9,325 nucleotides of DNA, taken from assembly GCA_030635025.1 (NCBI GenBank), contig DAOVZQ010000063.1, positions 1-9,325 on the forward strand, read 5' to 3'. Shown in pieces: positions 1 to 7,558 of the stretch (the stretch's first letter is position 1; each line of letters opens with the position of its first letter). Made by a program: the position numbers and the translations under genes. The notes below the pieces were generated by a model. It was not told the origin of the DNA. It saw only the letters and a list, made by a program, of their open reading frames with translations, and did not search any database. The DNA is from a bacterium. Lineage in GTDB: Bacteria; Krumholzibacteriota; Krumholzibacteriia; LZORAL124-64-63.

Positions 1-2931
1 CTCACACGTCTGGTGACCCAGCCCCTCGAGGAGCGGATCACGGGTCTGGCCGGCGTGCGCCAAGTCGTCTCGCGCACCCGCGAGGGCGTTTCCACCATCA
101 CCGTGCAGTACGAGTGGGGCACGTCGATGGAATTCGCCAACCTCCACCTGCGCGAGGCCGTGGACCAGGTGTCCACGCGCGAGGATTTTCCCGACGCCGC
201 AGAGCGTCCGCTGATCCTGCGCTGGGATCCGGGTGCACGCCCCATCGCCATCCTGGTGATCGAGGGCGAAGGCGACATGGCCGAAATGACCGAGTTCTGC
301 GAAGAAGTGGCCAAGCCGGCCCTGGAGCAGATCGACGGCGTCAGCCAGGCCGAAGTGATCGGCGGCCGGGACCGTGAGATCCTGGTGCGTCCCGACTTTG
401 GCAAGCTGCGCTTATACGGCCTGACCATGCAGGACATCCAGGCGGCCCTGTCCCTGTCAAACGTGAGTTTCCCGGGTGGGCGCGTCCGTAAGGGACCGCT
501 GCAGCTCCCGCTGCGCATCCTGGGCGAATTCGAATCGCTCGAGGACATCCGACGCACCGAGATTCCGACCGAGCGGTCCGGCATCATCACCGTCTCCGAC
601 GTGGCCGAGGTCCTCGATACGGTCAAGGAAATCGAGGGCGCAACGCTGTTGGGCGAAGACGAAGTCGTCTCGATGCTGCTGTACAAGGAAGTCGGCGCCA
701 ACACCATCGATGTCACCGATGAAATGGATACCATCCTCGAGGTGGTCAAGGCGCAGTACGCCGGGTTCGACTACAGCTTCGTCTATCGCGACGCCGACTA
801 TGTGCAGGAGAGTTTCCGCGGTCTCACCGATTCGCTGCTCTGGGGCGCGGGACTGGCCTTCCTGGTGCTCTTCTTTTTCCTGCGCGACTGGCGCAGTCCC
901 TTCGTGGTGAGCCTCTCGATCCCCATCAGCATCGTCGCGACCTTCGCCTTCATGCACCTGTTGCACGTGAACATCAACCTGATGTCTCTGGGCGGGTTGT
1001 CCCTGGCCGCCGGTATGCTCGTGGACAACGCCATCGTGGTGCTGGAAAACATCAAGCGACATCTGGCCGAGAAGTCCGACGACGAAAGTATCCACGAGGT
1101 ATGCGCCAGAGCCTCCAAAGAGGTAGCCTCGCCGGTGATCGCGGCGACGCTGACGACGGTCGCCGTGTTCTTCCCGGTGATCTACGTGCCGGGCATCGCC
1201 GGCGAGTTCTTCCGCGACCAGGCGCTGACCGTGACCATCTCTCTGCTGCTGTCGGTCGGCACGGCCCTGCTGCTGCAGCCCACGCTGTCGGCGCGGTTCC
1301 TGCTCGCCGGCAAGCACAAGCCGCGCGGAATCTTCAAGCTCTCTGACGCCCTGTTCACATACCTGTACAGCGTGTATCACGCATCGCTGGTACGGGTCAT
1401 GGCGCACAAGGGACTGTTCCTGGCAGTCCTGGCCCTGACGATGGCCGGCGCAACCTTCCTGGCCCTCGAGTTGCCGCGTTCCTTCCTGCCCGAGCGCACC
1501 AGCGGCGACTTCACGCTCTCGCTGGAGCTGCCCAACGGCACGCCGTTGGAATCGACACAGGTCACGGCCGCCGACCTGTCGGCGCTGCTGGTGACCCTGC
1601 CCGAAGTGCGCACTGTTTTTTCTCAGGTGGGACAAACCGAACGTACCCTGGCGGCCCTGAAGGAATATACTGCCGCCAACACGGTCCGAATTCGCGTGTT
1701 GCTGCATCCGTCGCGTGACGGCGCCGAGCACATGGCGCGGATCAAGGCGTTGTTGCGCGAGCGTCTCGACAGACTGGAAGGCGCCGTAAGCGCCTTCCAC
1801 GACGAGGGCATCGGTCTGCAGGAAATCCTGGCCAGCGGCGAGTCCCCCTTCAACCTGGGCGTGGTGGCGGAACGGCCCGAAGACGCTCTGAACGTGGCGG
1901 GACTCCTGATGACCGGGCTGTCGACGGTCGACGGTCTGACCGACCTGGAAATGGACCGTGTCCTGGGCAACCCCACGGTCGAAGTGAACATCAACCGCGA
2001 GGAAGCCCTGCGCCACGGAATCAACCCCGACCTGCTCGCCCGCGAACTGCAGGCGCGTATCCAGGGCGTGGTAGCGACGACCTTCAACGAGGTCGAGCAG
2101 CGCGTGGACATCGCCGTGCGCCTCCCCTTGAACGAGCGACGAAACCTGGACGGCGTGCTGTCATCGCCCATCGACGTGGGCAACGGAAAGACCGCGCCCT
2201 TGAGCAGCTTCGTAACCCTGAGCGAGGGCCGGCCGGTGCGCGAGGTCGTGCGTCGTGACCAGCGTCGCCAGATTACCGTCAGCGGCGACGTGAGCGGCCG
2301 CAAGCTGAGCAAGGTCTGGGAGGACGTCAATCTGGTAATCGAAAACCTGCAGGTTCCTTCGGGCGTGGGCTACGTGGCCGGCGGCGAACAGGAGGAGATC
2401 AACAACTCGTTCCGCGACCTGGGCTGGGCGTTGCTCCTGTCGGCGTTACTGGTCTACATGATCCTGGCCGCACAGTTCGAGTCCTTCCTCGACCCCTTGA
2501 TCATCTCGGCGGTATTGCCCATCGGCGTGCTCGGCGCAACGCTCACCCTTGCGTTGAGCGGCCACACCATCAACATCATCTCGTTGATCGGACTGGTGGC
2601 CTTGCTTGGAATTGCCGTCAATGACGCCATTGTCAAGGTGTCGACGATACGACGTCTGCGCGGCGAGGGCCTGGGCGGACGCGCGGCCGTCATGGAGGCC
2701 AGTCGCCTACGCTTCCGGCCCATTATCATGACCACCCTGACGACCGTACTGGCCATGGTGCCCATGGCCATCGGCATCGGCACCGGCGAACAGATCCAGC
2801 GGCCCCTGGCCGTGACGATCCTCGGTGGGCTGAGCATCGCCACGCTGCTGACGCTCTTCCTCACACCGGTGATCTACGAGATCCTGCACCGGTTGCTGGA
2901 ACGCGACTTCGACGAGGGGAACGCGGCGTGA
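1..2931 (+). CDS. RND efflux permease, HAE-1/AcrB-like (5' truncated)
   Basis: Proton-driven inner-membrane pump subunit that would export drugs or other hydrophobic compounds through a periplasmic adaptor and an outer-membrane channel. The frame is open to base 1; a GTG at 13 could be read as a start, but the residues before it (L-T-R-L) continue the family's V-T-x-P-L-E-E segment, so the true start is about 55-60 codons upstream and TM1 is lost. Numbering from the GTG at 13: porter domain about 1-265, TM2 about 274-292, TM4 with G-M-L-V-D-N (D338, N339), TM7 about 466-490 followed by the second porter half, TM10 with G-I-A-V-N-D (N870, D871), R900 and T907 before TM11. These match AcrB D407, D408, K940, R971 and T978, with D408 and K940 replaced by Asn. 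That coupled change is common in a large non-AcrB clade. The G-I-A-V-N-D-A-I form recalls Bacteroidetes-type permeases. No metal-pump (CusA/CzcA) TM4 signature is seen. Substrate unknown. Confidence 0.95.
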   Translation, partial: LTRLVTQPLEERITGLAGVRQVVSRTREGVSTITVQYEWGTSMEFANLHLREAVDQVSTREDFPDAAERPLILRWDPGARPIAILVIEGEGDMAEMTEFCEEVAKPALEQIDGVSQAEVIGGRDREILVRPDFGKLRLYGLTMQDIQAALSLSNVSFPGGRVRKGPLQLPLRILGEFESLEDIRRTEIPTERSGIITVSDVAEVLDTVKEIEGATLLGEDEVVSMLLYKEVGANTIDVTDEMDTILEVVKAQYAGFDYSFVYRDADYVQESFRGLTDSLLWGAGLAFLVLFFFLRDWRSPFVVSLSIPISIVATFAFMHLLHVNINLMSLGGLSLAAGMLVDNAIVVLENIKRHLAEKSDDESIHEVCARASKEVASPVIAATLTTVAVFFPVIYVPGIAGEFFRDQALTVTISLLLSVGTALLLQPTLSARFLLAGKHKPRGIFKLSDALFTYLYSVYHASLVRVMAHKGLFLAVLALTMAGATFLALELPRSFLPERTSGDFTLSLELPNGTPLESTQVTAADLSALLVTLPEVRTVFSQVGQTERTLAALKEYTAANTVRIRVLLHPSRDGAEHMARIKALLRERLDRLEGAVSAFHDEGIGLQEILASGESPFNLGVVAERPEDALNVAGLLMTGLSTVDGLTDLEMDRVLGNPTVEVNINREEALRHGINPDLLARELQARIQGVVATTFNEVEQRVDIAVRLPLNERRNLDGVLSSPIDVGNGKTAPLSSFVTLSEGRPVREVVRRDQRRQITVSGDVSGRKLSKVWEDVNLVIENLQVPSGVGYVAGGEQEEINNSFRDLGWALLLSALLVYMILAAQFESFLDPLIISAVLPIGVLGATLTLALSGHTINIISLIGLVALLGIAVNDAIVKVSTIRRLRGEGLGGRAAVMEASRLRFRPIIMTTLTTVLAMVPMAIGIGTGEQIQRPLAVTILGGLSIATLLTLFLTPVIYEILHRLLERDFDEGNAA
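2914..2931 (+). promoter_or_regulatory. SD and GTGA stop/start overlap coupling the two permeases
   Basis: The stop TGA of the first permease (2929-2931) overlaps the GTG start of the second (2928-2930). A GAGGGG ribosome-binding site at 2914-2919 lies 8 bases before the GTG, inside the end of the upstream gene. This fixes the second gene's start and implies translational coupling, and so matched amounts of both permeases. Confidence 0.8.
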
Positions 2932-5900
2932 TCAAGGCCTTCGTCGACCATCCCGTAGCCACCTGGATGCTGTTCACCGCCCTGGTGATCACGGGTATCT
3001 ACGCCTTACCACGCCTCGAGATCGAAGCCATGCCTGAGACCGAGTTGCCCTCGCTGTCGGTCACCACGAGCTGGAACGGGGCATCGCCCGCCGCCATGCT
3101 ACGCTCGATCACCATTCCCGTCGAGGAGGCCGCGCGCAAGGTCTACGGCGTGGAGAACATCGAGTCGCGGTCACGGCCGGGCTACAGTTCGGTGACCGTG
3201 GAATTCCGCCGCAACATCGACCTGGAATTCGCCCAGCTCGATCTGGCCGAGCAGCTGGGCTCGGTGCGACGCGCCCTGCCGGCCACCGCTGGCCAACCGC
3301 GCGTGGTCCCCCACGTACCCGAGGAATTCCGCACCGACGATTTCATGACCATCAGTCTCATCTCGCCGCTGACCGCCAACGAGCTGCGGGACAAGGCCGA
3401 GTCGTGGCTGCTGGCGCGGTTGCTGGCGATCTCGGGCGTGGCCGACGTGGAACTGCAGGGCGGCGCGCTGCCCCTGATGAAGATCCTGCTCGACCACGAA
3501 GCCATGGAGCGCTACGGCATTCACGCCGATACGGTCAACAACCAGATCAACGCCCTCGACGAGATCGTGCCGGCCGGCACGGTCCGCGACCTGGGCCGCG
3601 AGTACGCGGTCAGCGTGCAGGACTCTGTCACCGCGCGCAAGATCATGAACACCATCGTGGCCAACGTCGGCGGTCAGCCCATCACCCTGGACCGCATCGC
3701 CGATCTGGTGCGCAGTTTCGACGACCCCACTTACTTCGTACGCATCAACGGCGACAACGTGATCCAGGCGTCGATCGCCAAACGCAGCGGCACCAACGCC
3801 ATCACCGTGAGCCGGAACATCCGCTCCGCGCTGGAGGGTATCCGGGAATCGCTGCCCTTCGACGTGGAGTTCGAGATCGACACGGACAACGGCAAGGACC
3901 TGCAGGACAAGGTCGAGGAACTGGTCTGGCGCTCGCTGATCATCCTGCTGCTGCTGTTCATGCTGCTGGCCGCGGCCCTGCGGCGTGTGCGCTTCACGGC
4001 CATCGTGGTCAGCTCGATCCTGCTGGCCATCGTGATCTGTCTGTCGATGTTCTACTTCTTCGGCGTATCGGTGAACTTCATCACCATCAGCGGGCTGACC
4101 GTAAGCTTCGGCATGCTGCTGGACAACAGCATCCTGGTACTGGACGCCATCCACCGCCGCGTCACGCGTCGCAAGCACCGCGACGCCCGGCGCGCCCTGA
4201 TCAACGGGACCCGGGAAGTGGCCTTCCCCATCACCGCCACCACACTGACCACCGTCGTGGCCTTCCTGTCATTCATCTACCTGAGCGACCGGCTGGCCAT
4301 CTACTATGCTCCGTTGGCCATCGCGGTGGGCATGGCCATGCTCGCGTCGGTCTTCGTGGCCTTCGGCTGGATTCCGGTCGCGCTGCGCAAGCTGACCGAA
4401 GAGGAGATGGCGAGAGAGAAGGAGGACATCCAGGAACAGACAGGCTGGGCGCTCTGCTGGCGTTGGGCCTCCGTGTCGATCGTGCTCGGCGCTGTTGGTT
4501 TCGTCGCCCTGGCCCTGGTCAAGGACTGGGGCGCGGCGACCGATATCTGGCCGTGGTTCGCCGGAGCCCTGGGCATGATGTTGATGGTGGGCCTGTTCGC
4601 CAGCTTCGTGGAGCGCTTCACCGCCCTGCACCTGCGCTTCTGGTGGTACCCGACGCTGCTGGTGATCGGTGTCATCTGGGGCGGCATCCATCTCTATCGC
4701 AACGAAGTGAACATGGGCGGCTTCTGGCGTCAGCAGGACCGCGAAACGCTGGTGGTCTACCTGGAGCGACCGGTCGGCACGGACGTGATCCTCGCCAGCG
4801 AGACCATGAAGAACTTCGAACGGGAGATCGATCCCATCCCCGACGGCGTCACCATGAAAACGACGTCCTGGGACAACCGTGCCTACATGCAGATCGAGTT
4901 CGAGGACGAGATGCTGCGTACCGAGTACCCCGAGCTGTACCGCAACCGCCTGATCATGCTGGCCGAGGAACTGGGCGGCATGTTCATCTGGATCAACGGC
5001 TTCGGCGACCCCTACATGAAGGGCGGCCGCGGGGGCGGCGGCGGAAATTCCAATCTCCGCATCACGGGCTACAACTCCAAGGAACTCGAGGCGATTACCG
5101 ACGGCACCATGGAACGCCTGTCGCGCAACCGACGCGTGCGTAACGTGCGTCTGACCGGCGGCGATCGCTTCGACCGTTCCGACACCGACGAAACGCTCAT
5201 CCTGATAGACCGGCAGGCCCTGGCCAACCGGCGCCTGACCGTGATGGAGGTCGTGGCCTACCTGCAGCGCATGCTGGGTATCGATTACCCGTGGCACATG
5301 CTCGTCGAAGGCGTGGATCAGCGGCTACAGCTGGCGTTCGCCAACGCCGACGACGTCCAGTACGACCAGATCGTCAGCAAAACCATGACCACCCGCGACG
5401 GCCAGCAGGTGCGCCTGTCCGACTTGGTGGAACTGGTGCAGCGCCCGGTGATCACGTCTATCAACCGCCGGGACCAGCAGTACTCCATGCAGCTGAACTG
5501 GGAGTACATCGGCACCGACAAGATGAGGCAGAAGTTCATCAAGGACATCCTCGCGGGACTCGAGCTGCCCTACGGCTACACGGCGGAAGACGTCTCCGGC
5601 CAATTGATGAGCGAGGAGGAGGAGGAGCAGCTCAACAACATGCTGTGGCTCACCGCCGTCTTCATCTTCATGACCCTGGCCGCGCTCTTCGAAAGCGTGG
5701 CGCTGCCGTTGCTTGTACTCCTGGCGCTCCCCATGGCCATGAGCGGCGTGATGGCAATCTTCTGGCAGACCGGTTCGCAGTTCGACTCGTCGGCGCGGAT
5801 CGGACTGGTGCTGCTCTTCGGCATCGTCGTCAACAACGCCATCCTGCTGGTCAACCGCTTCCGGCTCCAGTTGCGCGAGATGATCGAGGAAGGCGGCTTG

Positions 5901-6338
5901 TGGAGTCCCCTGCTGCCGCACAACAGACGCTTCGGCGGGGTCGACCTGTGGCGCCTACCCGGGCAGGAGCGCAGTGAAATGCTGCGGCGGGCCATCTGCG
6001 AAGGCACGCGCATCCAGCTGCGGTCGATCCTGTTGACGAGCGGCACGACCATCGCCGGCCTGCTCCCCCTGCTCATCCGGCTGACCGACGCCGAGGGCAA
6101 GGACATCTGGGAAAACCTGGCCCTGTCGAGCATCGGTGGTCTGGCCTCGAGCACGGTCCTGATCGTCAGCTCGATGCCCGTCCTCTATTGGGTCTTAACG
6201 CATATCGGATGGTGGTTCGCCGTCAGATGGACGAAGTTGCGGGGACGCTGGCTCGTGGCCATACCGGCCGTTCAGGACGCGGCCTTGTATTCTCAGGTCA
6301 AGTCTTCGACACTTGATCCGGACAGCGCATCGGTATAG
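2928..6338 (+). CDS. Second RND permease, enlarged (1136 aa) with a probable 14-helix topology
   Basis: Partner permease of the same putative pump. The N-terminus (F-V-D-H-P-V-A-T-W-M-L-F) is the usual RND TM1 start, so the GTG start is good. Predicted helices: TM1 about 10-29, TM2 336-354, TM4 383-404 with L-L-D-N (D399, N400), TM6 461-484, two extra hydrophobic stretches 513-531 and 543-561, TM7 572-589, then TM8-TM12 with V-V-N-N at 969-970 in TM10. AcrB has 12 helices and 1049 residues; the added pair keeps the topology parity. The AcrB R971 position is Gln (Q1030), while the Thr is kept (T1037). A TM10-TM11 loop insertion lies near 988-1012. A Gly-rich run at 699-706 lies in the second porter half and five Glu (896-900) precede TM8. 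The gene overlaps its upstream partner by 4 bases, which suggests a heteromeric or two-permease pump as in MdtB/MdtC. Whether this subunit moves protons is uncertain. Confidence 0.93.
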   Translation: MIKAFVDHPVATWMLFTALVITGIYALPRLEIEAMPETELPSLSVTTSWNGASPAAMLRSITIPVEEAARKVYGVENIESRSRPGYSSVTVEFRRNIDLEFAQLDLAEQLGSVRRALPATAGQPRVVPHVPEEFRTDDFMTISLISPLTANELRDKAESWLLARLLAISGVADVELQGGALPLMKILLDHEAMERYGIHADTVNNQINALDEIVPAGTVRDLGREYAVSVQDSVTARKIMNTIVANVGGQPITLDRIADLVRSFDDPTYFVRINGDNVIQASIAKRSGTNAITVSRNIRSALEGIRESLPFDVEFEIDTDNGKDLQDKVEELVWRSLIILLLLFMLLAAALRRVRFTAIVVSSILLAIVICLSMFYFFGVSVNFITISGLTVSFGMLLDNSILVLDAIHRRVTRRKHRDARRALINGTREVAFPITATTLTTVVAFLSFIYLSDRLAIYYAPLAIAVGMAMLASVFVAFGWIPVALRKLTEEEMAREKEDIQEQTGWALCWRWASVSIVLGAVGFVALALVKDWGAATDIWPWFAGALGMMLMVGLFASFVERFTALHLRFWWYPTLLVIGVIWGGIHLYRNEVNMGGFWRQQDRETLVVYLERPVGTDVILASETMKNFEREIDPIPDGVTMKTTSWDNRAYMQIEFEDEMLRTEYPELYRNRLIMLAEELGGMFIWINGFGDPYMKGGRGGGGGNSNLRITGYNSKELEAITDGTMERLSRNRRVRNVRLTGGDRFDRSDTDETLILIDRQALANRRLTVMEVVAYLQRMLGIDYPWHMLVEGVDQRLQLAFANADDVQYDQIVSKTMTTRDGQQVRLSDLVELVQRPVITSINRRDQQYSMQLNWEYIGTDKMRQKFIKDILAGLELPYGYTAEDVSGQLMSEEEEEQLNNMLWLTAVFIFMTLAALFESVALPLLVLLALPMAMSGVMAIFWQTGSQFDSSARIGLVLLFGIVVNNAILLVNRFRLQLREMIEEGGLWSPLLPHNRRFGGVDLWRLPGQERSEMLRRAICEGTRIQLRSILLTSGTTIAGLLPLLIRLTDAEGKDIWENLALSSIGGLASSTVLIVSSMPVLYWVLTHIGWWFAVRWTKLRGRWLVAIPAVQDAALYSQVKSSTLDPDSASV

Positions 6339-6339
6339 T
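6313..6339 (+). promoter_or_regulatory. Possible sigma70-type promoter for the P-loop gene
   Basis: TTGATC (6313-6318) and TATAGT (6334-6339) are separated by 15 bases, a little short of the ideal 17. The putative -10 covers the stop codon of the upstream permease (TAG 6336-6338). It is the only AT-rich box in the 57-base gap before the next gene. Sequence match only; in a lineage of unknown sigma preference this is weak support. Confidence 0.3.
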
Positions 6340-6367
6340 CTGTCTGTCCCGTTGATCGGTCCGGACA
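6313..6367 (+). repeat. Imperfect direct repeat TTGATC(GGTC)CGGACA
   Basis: TTGATCCGGACA at 6313-6324 recurs as TTGATCGGTCCGGACA at 6352-6367, the second copy carrying four extra bases (GGTC). The pair brackets the candidate -10 box and sits just before the ribosome-binding site of the P-loop gene, so it could be a regulator binding site or chance. Confidence 0.35.
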
Positions 6368-6395
6368 AGTAACGACCCGCAAGGAGAACAAAACG

Positions 6396-7364
6396 ATGGC
6401 CAAGCATATTGACATTCTGCTGCTCAACGCCCTGCCCGCCTCGGGCAAGTCCGAAGCGCGGCGCTACCTGGCGAGCCTGTCGCCCGAGGAATGCCACGAG
6501 CACTTCGGCATCGGCCAGACGGTGCAGCTGGACGACTACCCCTACGTCCACATGATGCGCCGCACGAGCGAGGAGTTGCGCGCCCTGGGTCACGATCCGA
6601 TGTTCTTCGATTCCGGCGATCTGCCCATGAAGGACCCCCTGGACTGGGGGACGCTCATGGAGCTGCTCAACGAGGACTATCACGACCTGATGGCCAAGAA
6701 TCGCCCCGCGCCCAACTGCGCCACGACCTGGCTGATGGAGCGCTTCGACGCCTGTCGCGTGAAGGTCGGCACCACGGCCTTCTGGAGCGGACTGGACGGC
6801 GACTCCCGCGCCAAGCTGATCGAAACCCTCGGCCCCGAGGCCAAGAAACTTCTGGACGACAAAGTGGCCGAAGTCCCCGACACCCTCGACGGCAAGACCG
6901 TCGTTGTGGAGTTCGCCCGCGGCGGCCGCGACGGCTCCGAGATGCCCCTGCCCGACCCCTGGGGCTACCAGTACTCGTTGAGGATGCTGTGCCCCGAGAT
7001 GCTGGAGAAGTCGAGCATCCTGTATATCTGGGTCTCCCCCGAGGAGTCACGCCGCAAGAACGATGCGCGCACCGACCCCAACGATCCGGGCTCGATCCTG
7101 AACCACGGCGTGCCCATCGAGGTCATGATGAACGACTACGGCTGCGACGATGTGGATCATCTGCTGAAGACGTCCGATGTTCCCAACACCATCACGGTGA
7201 AAGCCCACGGCCAGACCTACCACCTGCCCCTGGGCCGCTTCGACAATCGTGTCGACCTGACCACCTTCATCCGCTCGAATGAAGCCGACTGGACGACCGA
7301 GGACGTGGCCAAGCTGAAGGCCGGCATGCGCGAGGCGTTCGACCAGATCTTCTCGCAGATCTAA
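6396..7364 (+). CDS. Uncharacterised P-loop NTPase, kinase-like (322 aa)
   Basis: I do not recognise a named family. The N-terminus is a hydrophobic strand (I-D-I-L-L-L-N) running into a Walker A-like loop A-L-P-A-S-G-K-S at 12-19. The first Gly of G-x(4)-G-K-S is Ala, as can occur in small-molecule kinases. Other marks: L-D-D-Y-P-Y at 45-50 after a predicted strand (possible substrate or Mg2+ acidic pair D46/D47), V-V-V-E-F-A-R-G-G-R-D at 169-179 (strand ending in an acidic residue, Walker B-like), and Y-I-W-V-S-P-E-E-S-R-R-K-N at 210-222 with nearby R225 (strand plus arginine-rich, lid-like helix). No signal peptide or membrane segment, so probably cytoplasmic. AAGGAG at 6381-6386, 9 bases before the ATG, fixes the start. 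It lies 57 bases after the permease operon and is followed by a strong hairpin, so it is probably its own unit. A nucleotide- or metabolite-phosphorylating role is inference from the motif layout. Confidence 0.85.
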   Translation: MAKHIDILLLNALPASGKSEARRYLASLSPEECHEHFGIGQTVQLDDYPYVHMMRRTSEELRALGHDPMFFDSGDLPMKDPLDWGTLMELLNEDYHDLMAKNRPAPNCATTWLMERFDACRVKVGTTAFWSGLDGDSRAKLIETLGPEAKKLLDDKVAEVPDTLDGKTVVVEFARGGRDGSEMPLPDPWGYQYSLRMLCPEMLEKSSILYIWVSPEESRRKNDARTDPNDPGSILNHGVPIEVMMNDYGCDDVDHLLKTSDVPNTITVKAHGQTYHLPLGRFDNRVDLTTFIRSNEADWTTEDVAKLKAGMREAFDQIFSQI

Positions 7365-7384
7365 AGCCGATCGTTCGATAAAGA

Positions 7385-7416
7385 GGAAGGGGGCTGGCGC
7401 GTGCCGGCCCCCTTCC
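7385..7416 (+). terminator. GC-rich 14-bp hairpin after the P-loop gene
   Basis: GGAAGGGGGCTGGC (7385-7398) pairs with GCCGGCCCCCTTCC (7403-7416), with one G-U wobble and a GCGT loop. It starts 20 bases after the TAA of the P-loop gene. There is no T-run after it (CTACGTTCAT), so it may instead be a 3'-end stabilising or rho-assisted structure. Confidence 0.55.
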
Positions 7417-7439
7417 CTACGTTCATGCATCGACATCAG

Positions 7440-7478
7440 CCTGGACCGCTCGCGACGGGGAATCGCAAGCCCACCAGG
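7440..7478 (+). other. Possible folded leader RNA segment
   Basis: CCTGG (7440-7444) can pair with CCAGG (7474-7478), enclosing GCGA (7452-7455) pairing with TCGC (7463-7466). The helices are short (5 and 4 bp) and could be chance, but they fill the gap between two strong hairpins and precede a terminator immediately upstream of a gene. I matched it to no known riboswitch class. Confidence 0.25.
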
Positions 7479-7486
7479 ACATATCA

Positions 7487-7534
7487 CCCGGATCGGCCCT
7501 TCACGACAGGCGCCGATCCGGGTTTTTATTTTTT
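7487..7534 (+). terminator. Intrinsic terminator, 24 bases upstream of the first lipoprotein gene
   Basis: CCCGGATCGGC (7487-7497) pairs perfectly with GCCGATCCGGG (7512-7522), 11 bp, followed by TTTTTATTTTTT (7523-7534). The 14-base loop can add CCT/AGG pairs. This is a textbook rho-independent terminator. It ends only 24 bases before the ATG at 7559, leaving no room for a promoter after it, so it may attenuate that gene rather than simply end the upstream transcript. Confidence 0.9.
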
Positions 7535-7558
7535 ACCCCACGCGACCGGGAGGCCGTC

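Noticed and set aside
457..2016. Long antisense open frame (519 codons) across the first permease
   Set aside because: It is opposite a clearly conserved RND gene in GC-rich DNA; its translation is rich in Gln, His, Arg and Gly with no domain or sensible hydrophobic pattern.
5016..5051. Gly-rich run in the second permease as a frameshift or sequencing error
   Set aside because: The frame continues cleanly on both sides into conserved RND sequence, and as far as I remember Gly-rich segments at this point occur in related permeases.
3404..5143. 579-codon + strand frame inside the second permease
   Set aside because: It lies in another frame of a well-supported RND gene and gives an Arg/Gly/His-rich low-complexity product, the usual shadow of GC-rich coding DNA.
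1..6338. Heavy-metal RND (CusA/CzcA) identity for the permeases
   Set aside because: TM4 has L-V-D-N / L-L-D-N rather than the metal-pump D-F-G-x-x-V-D-G pattern, and no methionine relay is apparent.
7440..7522. Mini-ykkC (guanidine-II) riboswitch, because ACGG and ACGA occur near the loops
   Set aside because: The required C-G-closed tetraloop hairpins do not form around either ACGR, and the downstream gene is a lipoprotein rather than a guanidine transporter or enzyme.
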